Of a stretch of 64,000 nt of DNA, positions 8,250 through 15,850 are shown piece by piece. The first letter of the stretch is position 1; the number at the start of each line of letters is the position of its first letter. The DNA is taken from NCBI RefSeq assembly GCF_000237805.1, contig NZ_CM001376.1, positions 124,001 to 188,000 on the forward strand, given 5' to 3'. The notes under the pieces are model-generated. The model made no database searches. It worked only from the letters and a program-made list of their open reading frames with translations, and was not told the DNA's origin. A program made the translations under genes and the position numbers. The DNA is from Jonquetella anthropi DSM 22815 (GTDB lineage Bacteria > Synergistota > Synergistia > Synergistales > Dethiosulfovibrionaceae).

Positions 8250-9262
8250 GCGACGGCTTACTGTTAGCCATTGAGAGCAGCTGCGACGACACGTCCGTTG
8301 CACTCGTTCGAGGACGGACGGCGCTCGGGTGGCTCATCTCCAGCCAGATTGAGCGACACAGCCCGTTCGGCGGCGTCGTGCCCGAGTACGCGTCGCGAAT
8401 GCACCTTGAAGCCCTTCTGCCTCTGACCGAGCGTCTGATGAAAGAGGCGGCAGTTTCTCCTAGAGACTTGGACGGAATCGCCGTGACCTACGGTCCCGGG
8501 CTCATGGGGTCGCTACTGGTGGGCGTCATGGCGGCCAAGGCGCTGAGCCAGGTCTGGGGCGTCCCGCTGATCGGCGTGAATCACTTGGAAGGCCACCTGT
8601 GCGCCGGGTTGGTCTCGTCTCCTGACTTGGACTTCCCGTTCCTCTGCGCCGTCGTCTCGGGCGGACACACTGAAGTCCTGCTGTGCCGCGGCCCCGGCGA
8701 CTATCAGCTGGCGGCCCGGACGAGGGACGACGCGGCAGGAGAAGCGTTCGACAAGCTGGCTAAAATGCTCGGCTTGGGCTATCCAGGCGGGCCGGTGGTC
8801 GATCGGCTGGCAGCCGGAGGGAGGCCCGACGCGTTTGACCTGCCGCGGCCGAAGTTCGACGGCTCAATGGACTTCAGCTTCAGCGGGCTGAAAACGGCGG
8901 TGCTGAACATGGTGAACCACTGGCGTCAGCGCGGCGAGGAAATTCCGACGGAAGACCTGTGCGCGTCGTTTCAGCAGGCCGTTGTGGACGTGCTGATCGA
9001 TCGGCTGGAGCAGGCCGCGGAAAAGACGGGCGTGAGGTCCGTCGCCATCTCCGGCGGCGTGGCGGCCAACTCGCGGTTTCGGGAAGCCGTGTCGTCCCAC
9101 CCGGGGTGGAAGGCCTTCGTGCCGCCCAAATCGTACTGCACCGACAACGCGGTGATGATCGGCGTCGCCGGCGGATTGTCCCTGAAAGCCGGCCGAACGA
9201 GCGACCTGACGCTCTCGCCCGATCCGTCGCTGGACGTCACAGCCGGACTGTCGTCGTTGTAA
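8246..9262 (+). CDS. tsaD: tRNA N6-threonylcarbamoyladenosine transferase TsaD
   Basis: With the TTG start at 8246 the protein is 338 residues, the normal length. It shows the ASKHA-fold N-terminus LLAIESSCDDTSVALV, the metal-binding HLEGHL motif, and FLCAVVSGGHTEVLL. TsaD transfers the threonylcarbamoyl group to A37 of ANN-decoding tRNAs together with TsaB and TsaE. The open frame extends upstream to 8141 inside the zinc-ribbon gene, but those residues are not TsaD-like. The TTG overlaps the previous stop; a GTG at 8237 is another possible start. Confidence 0.88.
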   Translation: MSDGLLLAIESSCDDTSVALVRGRTALGWLISSQIERHSPFGGVVPEYASRMHLEALLPLTERLMKEAAVSPRDLDGIAVTYGPGLMGSLLVGVMAAKALSQVWGVPLIGVNHLEGHLCAGLVSSPDLDFPFLCAVVSGGHTEVLLCRGPGDYQLAARTRDDAAGEAFDKLAKMLGLGYPGGPVVDRLAAGGRPDAFDLPRPKFDGSMDFSFSGLKTAVLNMVNHWRQRGEEIPTEDLCASFQQAVVDVLIDRLEQAAEKTGVRSVAISGGVAANSRFREAVSSHPGWKAFVPPKSYCTDNAVMIGVAGGLSLKAGRTSDLTLSPDPSLDVTAGLSSL

Positions 9263-9271
9263 GAAAGACAA

Positions 9272-9311
9272 AAGCGAGCCGTTCCCAAAAGGGAACGGCT
9301 CGCTTATTTGT
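9272..9311 (+). terminator. Terminator after tsaD
   Basis: A perfect 15-bp stem (AAGCGAGCCGTTCCC and its complement) closed by an AAAA loop lies 9 bases after the tsaD stop and is followed by a T-rich run. Confidence 0.85.
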
Positions 9312-9318
9312 GTCATAG

Positions 9319-9417
9319 TGGCGGAGGCGTGTGCGAATCGAACACACCAAGGACGACTCAAATCGCCCCTCGCGCGGGTTTGAAGCCCGGGGCGGCCACC
9401 AGGCCACATTCGCCTCC
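9319..9417 (-). tRNA. selC: tRNA-Sec (anticodon TCA)
   Basis: Read on the minus strand this is a 99-base tRNA including an encoded CCA. The acceptor stem GGAGGCG pairs with CGCCTCC. The anticodon arm reads GGGCTTCAAACCC (TCA anticodon), and there is a very long variable arm and a T-loop GTTCGATTC. The unusual length and UCA anticodon are diagnostic of selenocysteine tRNA. It stands alone between tsaD and a J-domain gene. It implies that the host makes selenoproteins. Confidence 0.9.
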
Positions 9418-9469
9418 GAAAACTCAAATATTGTACCCTAGATAGGCGCGTCGTTCAACTGTTGAGCGG

Positions 9470-9868
9470 TTAAAACCCGCGAAGGCGCCGCAGAGTCTGA
9501 TAGGCCTCCTGAAGCTCTTTGAACTTCTGGGCGGCCAGCTCGGAAAACTCTTGATCTTTCAGTTCGGAGAACCGATCAGGGTGATACTTGGAGACTAGCT
9601 CTCGATAGCGCTGTTTAATCTCTTGGTCTGACGCCGTCGGGCTGAGACCGAATACCTCCCACGGCGACTTATGCGGGCGGCCCGGCGGACTCGTCGTCCA
9701 GCTCTGTCCGCCCTCGGCGCGATAGGGGCCGGAGAGGAACGAGCGGACAAATCGGCGCCAGTCGAATTTTTGACCGCTTCTCGCCATATCGCGCCGCATG
9801 GACCGAATGAACCAGCCGATGAAAAGCGGCACGATCAGCAGCCGAAGAAGTCGGACGACGAAGGCCAT
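9470..9868 (-). CDS. Membrane-anchored J-domain (DnaJ-like) protein
   Basis: The 132-residue protein has an N-terminal hydrophobic anchor (about residues 3-20) and a C-terminal J domain, with the obligatory HPD tripeptide in KYHPDRFSEL and the usual helix I start SPWEVFGLSPTAS. J-domain proteins stimulate DnaK ATPase; this one would do so at the inner membrane. It is 10 bases downstream of the purine nucleoside phosphorylase gene on the same strand. Confidence 0.8.
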   Translation of the reverse strand: MAFVVRLLRLLIVPLFIGWFIRSMRRDMARSGQKFDWRRFVRSFLSGPYRAEGGQSWTTSPPGRPHKSPWEVFGLSPTASDQEIKQRYRELVSKYHPDRFSELKDQEFSELAAQKFKELQEAYQTLRRLRGF

Positions 9869-9878
9869 CGTCGAAAGG

Positions 9879-10712
9879 TTAAGCGGTTTGGGACAGCTTG
9901 GACGCGACGGAGAGCAGCAGCGACGTGAGAGCTCCGGCGGTCCGGTCCATGGTGTCCAGGACTTCCTGTTCGGTCAGCGCGTTGCCTGTGATACCCGCGG
10001 CCGCGTTGGCCACGCAGGACAGACAGGCGATTTTCATGCCCATGTGTCGGGCGACGATGACCTCAGGCACGGTGGACATGCCGACCACGTCGGCGCCCAA
10101 GAGCCGCCCCATGCGAATCTCGGCGGGCGTCTCGTAGGACGGGCCGCTCATCGCCAGATAGACGCCCTCGTGGGTCGGTATCCCAAGCTCGAGGGCGCAG
10201 CGGGATATCAGCAGCCGAAGGTCCGGGCTGTAGGCGGTTGTCATGTCAGGGAACCGGGGGCCCCACGACGGTTCGTTCGGGCCGGTCAGAGGGTTGCGTC
10301 CCATCAGGTTGATATGGTCCCGGACGATGATGATATCCCCGGCCCGGTACCCTAAGTTGATGCTTCCCGACGCGTTGGTGGCGATGAACGTCTTGACGCC
10401 CCAAGCGCCCAGAACTCGGACGGGGAACGTCACGTCCTCCATTGAATACCCCTCGTAGGGGTGAAGCCTGCCTTGCAGAGCGGCGACGGTCATGCCGTTC
10501 ACCGAGCCGATGACCAGCCGGCCGGCGTGTCCCGGCGCGGTGGAAAGAGGCCAGTTGGGGATGTCGCTGTACGGGATAACCTGTTTTTCTTCCAGAGACT
10601 CGGCGAACGCCCCGAGTCCGCTTCCTAAAACGATGGCCAGCAGGGGCTGACGCGGCTCTTTGCCCTTGATGAACTCAAGAGCGTCTGTGACCAGTTGGCG
10701 GTACGATGTCAT
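9879..10712 (-). CDS. punA: Purine nucleoside phosphorylase
   Basis: This 277-residue protein matches the trimeric class (PNP/MTAP family): IVLGSGLGAFAE near the N-terminus (phosphate loop), APGHAGRLVIG (active-site His), the LQGRLHPYEGYS loop, and FIATNASGSIN in the nucleoside site. It cleaves purine nucleosides with phosphate for salvage. The start overlaps the stop of the upstream recombinase gene by 4 bases. Confidence 0.88.
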   Translation of the reverse strand: MTSYRQLVTDALEFIKGKEPRQPLLAIVLGSGLGAFAESLEEKQVIPYSDIPNWPLSTAPGHAGRLVIGSVNGMTVAALQGRLHPYEGYSMEDVTFPVRVLGAWGVKTFIATNASGSINLGYRAGDIIIVRDHINLMGRNPLTGPNEPSWGPRFPDMTTAYSPDLRLLISRCALELGIPTHEGVYLAMSGPSYETPAEIRMGRLLGADVVGMSTVPEVIVARHMGMKIACLSCVANAAAGITGNALTEQEVLDTMDRTAGALTSLLLSVASKLSQTA

Positions 10713-11635
10713 GAGATGTCCTCCGTTTGTCCGCCCAGTCGGGCGTGGGGATGGCAGCGGTCGTAGACGTCCCGCAGCTCCAAATCAAAGTGAGTGTACT
10801 TTTCCGTGGTGCCGATCGAGCTGTGGCCTAAGAACTCCTGCAGGGTCCGAAGGTCCATGCCCCGGCGTAGCAGCCGCGTGGCGACCGAGTGGCGCAGCAC
10901 GTGAGGGTGAAGCCGAGCCTTGGCGACCCCGGCCCGTTCTCCCCGTCGGCGGATCAGCCGCCACAGGTCAATGCGGGTCAGCCGGTCGCCGGTTCGGCTG
11001 GCAAACAGGAACGACCGGGCGCCACCTGTCGGATGACCGTCGGCGCGGACCGCCAGCCACTTGGTCAGCCAGTCGGCCACGCTGGCTCCGAAGGGGACGG
11101 ACCGGTCCTTGTTCCCCTTGCCGCGCACGTGAAGGAACCGGGTGTCCATGTCGACCGACGCCAGAGTCAGCGAGCAGATTTCAGAAGCCCGCAGACCGCA
11201 GTCGGCGAGGATCTGAAGGATCGTCCGGTCCCGGACGTCCATCCAGCTCTCGCCGGAGCAGCTTTCAAGAAGCCGGTCGATCTCGCCGTCAGAAAGCACT
11301 TGGGGCAGGCGGCGGGGCTTGTCCGGCAGCGCGGGAAGCCGAAGGGCGCTTGCTGCCGCCGAGCCGGTGCTCTGCCGATAGCGAACCCAGCTTCTCAGCG
11401 CCGCCATGGTCTGCTGAACTGTGCTGGACGCGAGGTCCTGTTCCCGCATCGCGGCGATGAACCGAGGAGTCGTCGCGTCGTCGGGGCTCATCGGGTCGGC
11501 GCCGGACGTCTCGCACCAGCTGCGCCACTTGGCCAGAGCCCGGGCATACGATCTGACGGTATGGTCGCTGCTCTGCCGCTCAAAGCGCAGGTAGTCGGCG
11601 AAATCGTCGGCCGATCGGTCAAATTGTTCGTTCAT
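10709..11635 (-). CDS. Tyrosine recombinase, XerC/XerD type
   Basis: This 308-residue protein has an N-terminal SAM-like DNA-binding domain and a C-terminal catalytic domain. The catalytic residues are visible as CGLRASEI (first Arg), HPHVLRHSVATRLL (H-X-X-R) and LGHSSIGTTEKYTH (H and nucleophile Tyr). Size and sequence fit a chromosomal Xer recombinase that resolves chromosome dimers rather than a phage integrase, and its operon with nucleoside phosphorylase also argues for a housekeeping role. Confidence 0.85.
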   Translation of the reverse strand: MNEQFDRSADDFADYLRFERQSSDHTVRSYARALAKWRSWCETSGADPMSPDDATTPRFIAAMREQDLASSTVQQTMAALRSWVRYRQSTGSAAASALRLPALPDKPRRLPQVLSDGEIDRLLESCSGESWMDVRDRTILQILADCGLRASEICSLTLASVDMDTRFLHVRGKGNKDRSVPFGASVADWLTKWLAVRADGHPTGGARSFLFASRTGDRLTRIDLWRLIRRRGERAGVAKARLHPHVLRHSVATRLLRRGMDLRTLQEFLGHSSIGTTEKYTHFDLELRDVYDRCHPHARLGGQTEDIS

Positions 11636-11714
11636 GAGCTCTCCTTCGTCCGCTTTCGCTCCCGCGGCGCACAGTGCAGGGGACGTCCCAAACGGCCTGA
11701 TGAGGCGCGGCCGA

Positions 11715-12197
11715 TTATTTTTGAGGGGCGTCGGATTTTTTCAGCGCGGCTCGTCGGCCGCCGGTGTATCGGGCGAGGTCGTCAGGGCTGATCGGGAAGA
11801 AGTGGTGATCCGTCCCAGCGGCGGCCCAGACGGCTGGGTAATTCCACAGGTCCTCGTCCAGAAGCGCCGGCAGCTGCTCGTCGTAACCGACGGGCGGCAC
11901 GCCGCCAACGGCGTAGCCGAAATGTTCCAGCACGTAGTCCGACGGGGCCATGGAGACCTTTTTCCCGCCCGAGGCGCGCTTGACCGCGCCGGAGTGAACC
12001 TTGTTGCTTCCCGACATGAGGACGAGCCACGGCGAGCCGTCGATGAGAAAGATCAGGCTTTTGAGGATCTCCCCTTCGGTCACGCCGACGGCTTTCGCCG
12101 CGTCCGACACGGTGAAGATAGTCAGTTCGCTGTAGGTGATGCCCTGTCCGTACCCTAGGGCCGTGAGGGCTTTCTGAACTCGCTCGACTGGGTTCAT
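11715..12197 (-). CDS. YbaK/EbsC-family aminoacyl-tRNA deacylase
   Basis: With the ATG at 12197 (AAAGGAG site upstream) the product is 160 residues and matches the YbaK/prolyl-tRNA editing domain: TVSDAAKAVGVTEGEILKSLIF, GSNKVHSGAVKRASGGKKV and AVGGVPPVGY. Such stand-alone domains hydrolyse mischarged Cys- or Ala-tRNA(Pro). An in-frame extension to 12257 has no ribosome site and is not preferred. Confidence 0.83.
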   Translation of the reverse strand: MNPVERVQKALTALGYGQGITYSELTIFTVSDAAKAVGVTEGEILKSLIFLIDGSPWLVLMSGSNKVHSGAVKRASGGKKVSMAPSDYVLEHFGYAVGGVPPVGYDEQLPALLDEDLWNYPAVWAAAGTDHHFFPISPDDLARYTGGRRAALKKSDAPQK

Positions 12198-12388
12198 CGC
12201 GGCGGCTCCTTTCAGGGATGATATTTTTATCTTAGGCTGGCCCGGCGGTTCTTGCAATCCCGCCGGTTGCGGAAAGGAAAACTTGTGAAACGGTTTCTCT
12301 GGCGCGCCTCGCGGGTTCGTGGAATAATACGGCTGTACGGCGGGGCCGCAGGGGCCTTCGCGAGTTTCGGACGAACGGAGAATGACCC

Positions 12389-12805
12389 ATGAAGCTCTTA
12401 AAAATTATCCCAGCGGCAGTCTGCGCGGCGGCCATCCTGTGCTCGCTGAACGCCTGGGCGGGGGATTTGAACGGCGACGCGGCGCTTTGCCAGATTGTGT
12501 TGGACCGAAGCGGCGCCAGCAAGCAGGAGTGGAACCGCTCGGCCAAGGCGGGCATGACGCTGGAGGACTTTCTCCTGTCCAAACTGATCATCGACCGTCT
12601 CAATCAGCCCGACGGGGACCTGACCGGCGTGTATCGAATGAGAAAGGCCGGCAGAACCTACGAGAAGATCTGCGAGGCGATGAACATTCAGTGGCCCCCG
12701 ATCTTGAAGGAGTTCAACGATCAGGTCGATCAGATGAAGAAGGACGCCGAGGCGCAGGGGCTGACGATGTGGCGCCTGAATCAAAATTTGAAGACGACGG
12801 ACTGA
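12389..12805 (+). CDS. Secreted protein of unknown function
   Basis: This 138-residue protein has a Sec signal peptide (MKLLKIIPAAVCAAAILC and a WAGD cleavage region). The mature 115 residues are hydrophilic and helix-rich, with no domain I recognise. It is a single gene between a divergent deacylase gene and its own terminator. Confidence 0.7.
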   Translation: MKLLKIIPAAVCAAAILCSLNAWAGDLNGDAALCQIVLDRSGASKQEWNRSAKAGMTLEDFLLSKLIIDRLNQPDGDLTGVYRMRKAGRTYEKICEAMNIQWPPILKEFNDQVDQMKKDAEAQGLTMWRLNQNLKTTD

Positions 12806-12837
12806 AGGCGGAGGGCGAAGCTCAACCGCCTTTTTTG
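12805..12837 (+). terminator. Terminator after the secreted-protein gene
   Basis: AAGGCGG pairs with CCGCCTT across a 13-base loop and the run continues as TTTTTT, immediately after the stop codon. Confidence 0.75.
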
Positions 12838-12857
12838 TCCTCTGGCGGCGCCCGTCA

Positions 12858-12887
12858 TTGACGGTCATTTTAAAGCAAGTGTATGAT
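12858..12887 (+). promoter_or_regulatory. Sigma-70-type promoter for mgtE with a long leader
   Basis: TTGACG and TATGAT are separated by 18 bases. The predicted start lies about 165 bases upstream of the mgtE ATG, leaving a long untranslated leader that contains several inverted repeats (for example ACGAG/CTCGT around 13,008-13,032). Confidence 0.6.
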
Positions 12888-13058
12888 GATAGACAGCCGC
12901 CTATGGCGCGAAATTTTGCGGGTGCAGAAAGAACGGTGATGATATGGAACAAGGCTCATTATCGGCAGACCCTGTACCGATAAGTACACCGAACGTACCG
13001 TAAAAACGAGGCGGCGGCTTTCCGCGTCGGCTCGTGTTGACGTGGAAAGGAGTACGAG

Positions 13059-14420
13059 ATGATCTCGAGAGAGCGCGAACTCATCGAGCAGATTCGAGAG
13101 CTCATCCAGGCGAAGGAGTTCCGCCGGGCCAAAGAAATTCTGTCCGGCGTGGAGCCTGTCGATATGGCGGAGTGTCTCGGCCTGCTGCCGCCGGCGGAAC
13201 TTGTGTTCTTTTTCCGCCTGCTGCCCAAGGATATGGCGATCGACGTTTTCGAGCTGCTGGACACGGACGTTCAGCAGACGTTTTTGCGTCATGCGTCGGA
13301 CAAAGAAGTGGCCGTCATGTTGGAAGATATGTCCGACGACGACCGGACCGAACTGTTCGACGAGCTGCCGGCCAAAACGGTCAAGGAGCTTCTGCGGCAG
13401 CTTTCACCGCAGGAGCGTGCTCTGGCCAACCGGCTGTTGGGGTACCCGCAGGACTCGGCAGGCCGGATCATGACGCCCGAATATATCGACTTAAAAGCGG
13501 CCGCGACCGTTCAGGAGGCGCTGGATCGGATTCGCCAGACCGCGCCGAATAAAGAGACGATTTACACCTGTTTTGTCACCGACCCGTACCGGCACCTGCT
13601 GGGCGAAGTTGACTTGGAAGACCTGCTTCTGGCCGACCCTGACGCCCTTGTTGGCGACGTGATGGACCCGGCGCCTATTTGGATTTTGACGACCCAGGAC
13701 CAGGAAGAGGCCGCCAAGGTCATTTCCCAGTACGACCTGTACTCGCTACCGGTCGTCGACTCGGAAGAGCGGCTGGTTGGGATCATCACCTTTGACGACG
13801 TACTGGACGTGGTCGAAGAAGAGGCCACCGAGGACTTGGAACTTCATGCCGGTATCCAGCCGATGGACGAGGACTACTTGGACGCCAGCGTGGTTACGCT
13901 GGTGCGCAAGCGGTTCACGTGGCTTGTGATCTGTATCTTCGCCGAGTCGCTCACGTCGGCGGTTCTCAGGTATTTTGAGCCGGTCATCAGCCAAGCGGTG
14001 ACTCTGACGTTTTTTGTGCCGCTGCTCATTGGGACGGGCGGCAACTCGGGCACCCAGTCGGCCACCGTGATGGTCCGCAGCATCACGCTGGGAACCGGCA
14101 GCTGGCGCAACGCCGGGGAGACGATTTTGCGCGAGACCGGCGTCGGGGTGACGATGGGCGTCGTGCTGGGGATCTTAGGGCTCCTTCGCGCCGTTTCCTT
14201 GGGCGTTGGGCTGCCTGTGACGCTGGCGGTCGGCGTGGCGCTGGCGGCCGTCGTGCTGATGGGAAACTTAGTCGGCACGCTGCTGCCCCTCGTGGGGCAC
14301 TCGCTGGGAATTGACCCGGCAATTATGTCAGGTCCTCTGCTGACTACCGTGGTCGACGTGTGCGGGCTGATGGTGTATTTCGGGATCGCGCAGGCGTTCC
14401 TGAAAGTCGCCTCGCTATGA
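13059..14420 (+). CDS. mgtE: Magnesium transporter MgtE (copy 1)
   Basis: This 453-residue protein has the full MgtE layout: an acidic N-terminal superhelical domain (about residues 1-130), two CBS domains (about 135-255, ending GIITFDDVLDVVEEE), and five C-terminal membrane helices with PLLIGTGGNSGTQS and the conserved pore Asp in GPLLTTVVDVCG. It imports Mg2+ and is gated by Mg2+ binding between the N and CBS domains. It starts after a GGAAAGGAG site and is followed 68 bases later by a paralogue. Confidence 0.9.
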   Translation: MISRERELIEQIRELIQAKEFRRAKEILSGVEPVDMAECLGLLPPAELVFFFRLLPKDMAIDVFELLDTDVQQTFLRHASDKEVAVMLEDMSDDDRTELFDELPAKTVKELLRQLSPQERALANRLLGYPQDSAGRIMTPEYIDLKAAATVQEALDRIRQTAPNKETIYTCFVTDPYRHLLGEVDLEDLLLADPDALVGDVMDPAPIWILTTQDQEEAAKVISQYDLYSLPVVDSEERLVGIITFDDVLDVVEEEATEDLELHAGIQPMDEDYLDASVVTLVRKRFTWLVICIFAESLTSAVLRYFEPVISQAVTLTFFVPLLIGTGGNSGTQSATVMVRSITLGTGSWRNAGETILRETGVGVTMGVVLGILGLLRAVSLGVGLPVTLAVGVALAAVVLMGNLVGTLLPLVGHSLGIDPAIMSGPLLTTVVDVCGLMVYFGIAQAFLKVASL

Positions 14421-14488
14421 GAACGGAGGCTGAGCCGATGAGCTGTTTGACTTGCGCCGGCTGGGTCTTCGGGAAAGAAGCGTAGACC

Positions 14489-15823
14489 ATGGCGGCGCCG
14501 CACCGCAACAATTTCAGAGGGGTCTTTGAGCGCGGCGACAGGGAAACCTGCGTTCGAATGCTAAACCGGCTGCCCTCGTCAATGCTGAAGGAAGAGCTCC
14601 GCCACCTTCATCCGCGGCGGGCGCTTTTGCTGTGCAGTTACTTAGAGCCGGCCCGCTTCGTGGCGCTGCTCAAGGACTTGGACCGAAACGAGCGGCAGAG
14701 AATCCTGTCCAGCGCGACGGTGAAAGAGCTTGGCAACTTGGTTCTCGCGCTGCCTCAGACGACGATCATGACCCTGCTGGACGAGCTGCCGGCCCGGCTC
14801 ACCCGCGACGTGGTGGGCGCTTTGCCGGTCAAAGTCCGCCGAGAGGTCGAAAAAGCCCTGCCGTGGCCCGCTGAGAGCGTCGGGCTTTTAATGACAAAAG
14901 GGTGGGTGCAGCTCCTGCCGACTGACAGCGTCAAAGACGCCATCGGCCGGATACGGACCGGCGCGGAAAACCGGGAAACGGCCCGCAGCTGCTTCGTCGT
15001 CGACGAGGACGGTCAGTTCGTCGGCTCGGTGCCGTTGGAGGATATCGTCCTGTCCGACCCGGACCGTCCTGTGATGGAGCTGCTCGACCCGAATCCCTGC
15101 CAAGTCTCGCCTCTGACCCCGCAGGACGAAGCGGCCCGGATCATGTCCCGGTACGATCGGGACGTGCTCCCCGTGGTTGACGGCGGCCGGTTGATCGGGC
15201 TGCTTACCTTCGACGACGTGCTGGACTTGATCGATCAGGAAAACGCCGAACTGTTCCTTCAGATGGGCGGTCTGTCGTCCGGCGAAGAGCAGGAAAGCCC
15301 GAGCATTCTGCGCCAAGCTCGGCGGCGTCTGCCCTGTCTGCTCCTGTGTCTTGTGACCGGCATTATGACTACCAGCTTGATGAAGTCATTTGAAGAGGCG
15401 CTGAGCACTGTGGTTGCCCTGTCGTTCTTCATTCCCCTTCTGGTGGACACGGGCGGCAACACGGGCTCTCAGGCGTCGGCCTTGGTTATTCGCAGCATGG
15501 CGCTCGGCCAAATGCCCGATTCAACGGTCTGGAAGGTGCTCGTCCGCGAATTGGTGACCGGCCTGATGTTGGGCCTTGCCATGGCTGCTATGGCTGTCGG
15601 GCGGGCTTGGATGATGGGAACCCAGCCGCCGATATGGATGGTCGTGGCGAGCGGCATGATCGCTGTTGTGACGCTGGCGAACGCCATGGGCACGCTTCTG
15701 CCGTTTGCTATCCGGCGGATGGGCTTTGACCCGGCGCTCCTGTCGGGGCCGCTTCTCAGCACCATCGTAGACGTCGCAGGACTGGCAGTTTATCTGGGAA
15801 TTGCGGCGCGCTTTCTGCTGTAA
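14489..15823 (+). CDS. MgtE-type divalent cation transporter (copy 2)
   Basis: This 444-residue paralogue of the preceding gene has the same order of N-domain, two CBS domains (LIGLLTFDDVLDLIDQE at the end of the second) and a membrane domain with PLLVDTGGNTGSQAS and GPLLSTIVDVAG. The N-domain has fewer acidic residues than copy 1, so Mg2+ gating may differ or another divalent cation may be carried. It is likely co-transcribed with copy 1. Confidence 0.87.
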   Translation: MAAPHRNNFRGVFERGDRETCVRMLNRLPSSMLKEELRHLHPRRALLLCSYLEPARFVALLKDLDRNERQRILSSATVKELGNLVLALPQTTIMTLLDELPARLTRDVVGALPVKVRREVEKALPWPAESVGLLMTKGWVQLLPTDSVKDAIGRIRTGAENRETARSCFVVDEDGQFVGSVPLEDIVLSDPDRPVMELLDPNPCQVSPLTPQDEAARIMSRYDRDVLPVVDGGRLIGLLTFDDVLDLIDQENAELFLQMGGLSSGEEQESPSILRQARRRLPCLLLCLVTGIMTTSLMKSFEEALSTVVALSFFIPLLVDTGGNTGSQASALVIRSMALGQMPDSTVWKVLVRELVTGLMLGLAMAAMAVGRAWMMGTQPPIWMVVASGMIAVVTLANAMGTLLPFAIRRMGFDPALLSGPLLSTIVDVAGLAVYLGIAARFLL

Positions 15824-15850
15824 AGCGCGCGGCGTGTGGGAGGGTATCAG

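Noticed and set aside
10709-11635. Xer-like recombinase as evidence of a prophage or integron
   Set aside because: Overlaps a purine nucleoside phosphorylase gene in a housekeeping operon, with no attachment site or phage genes nearby.
12888-13058. M-box (Mg2+) or fluoride riboswitch before mgtE
   Set aside because: The conserved core sequences of these riboswitches were not recognised; kept only as an unassigned structured leader.
14438-14485. 15-codon frame with a CLTC motif between the two mgtE genes
   Set aside because: Too short, and no clear ribosome site or independent evidence of translation.
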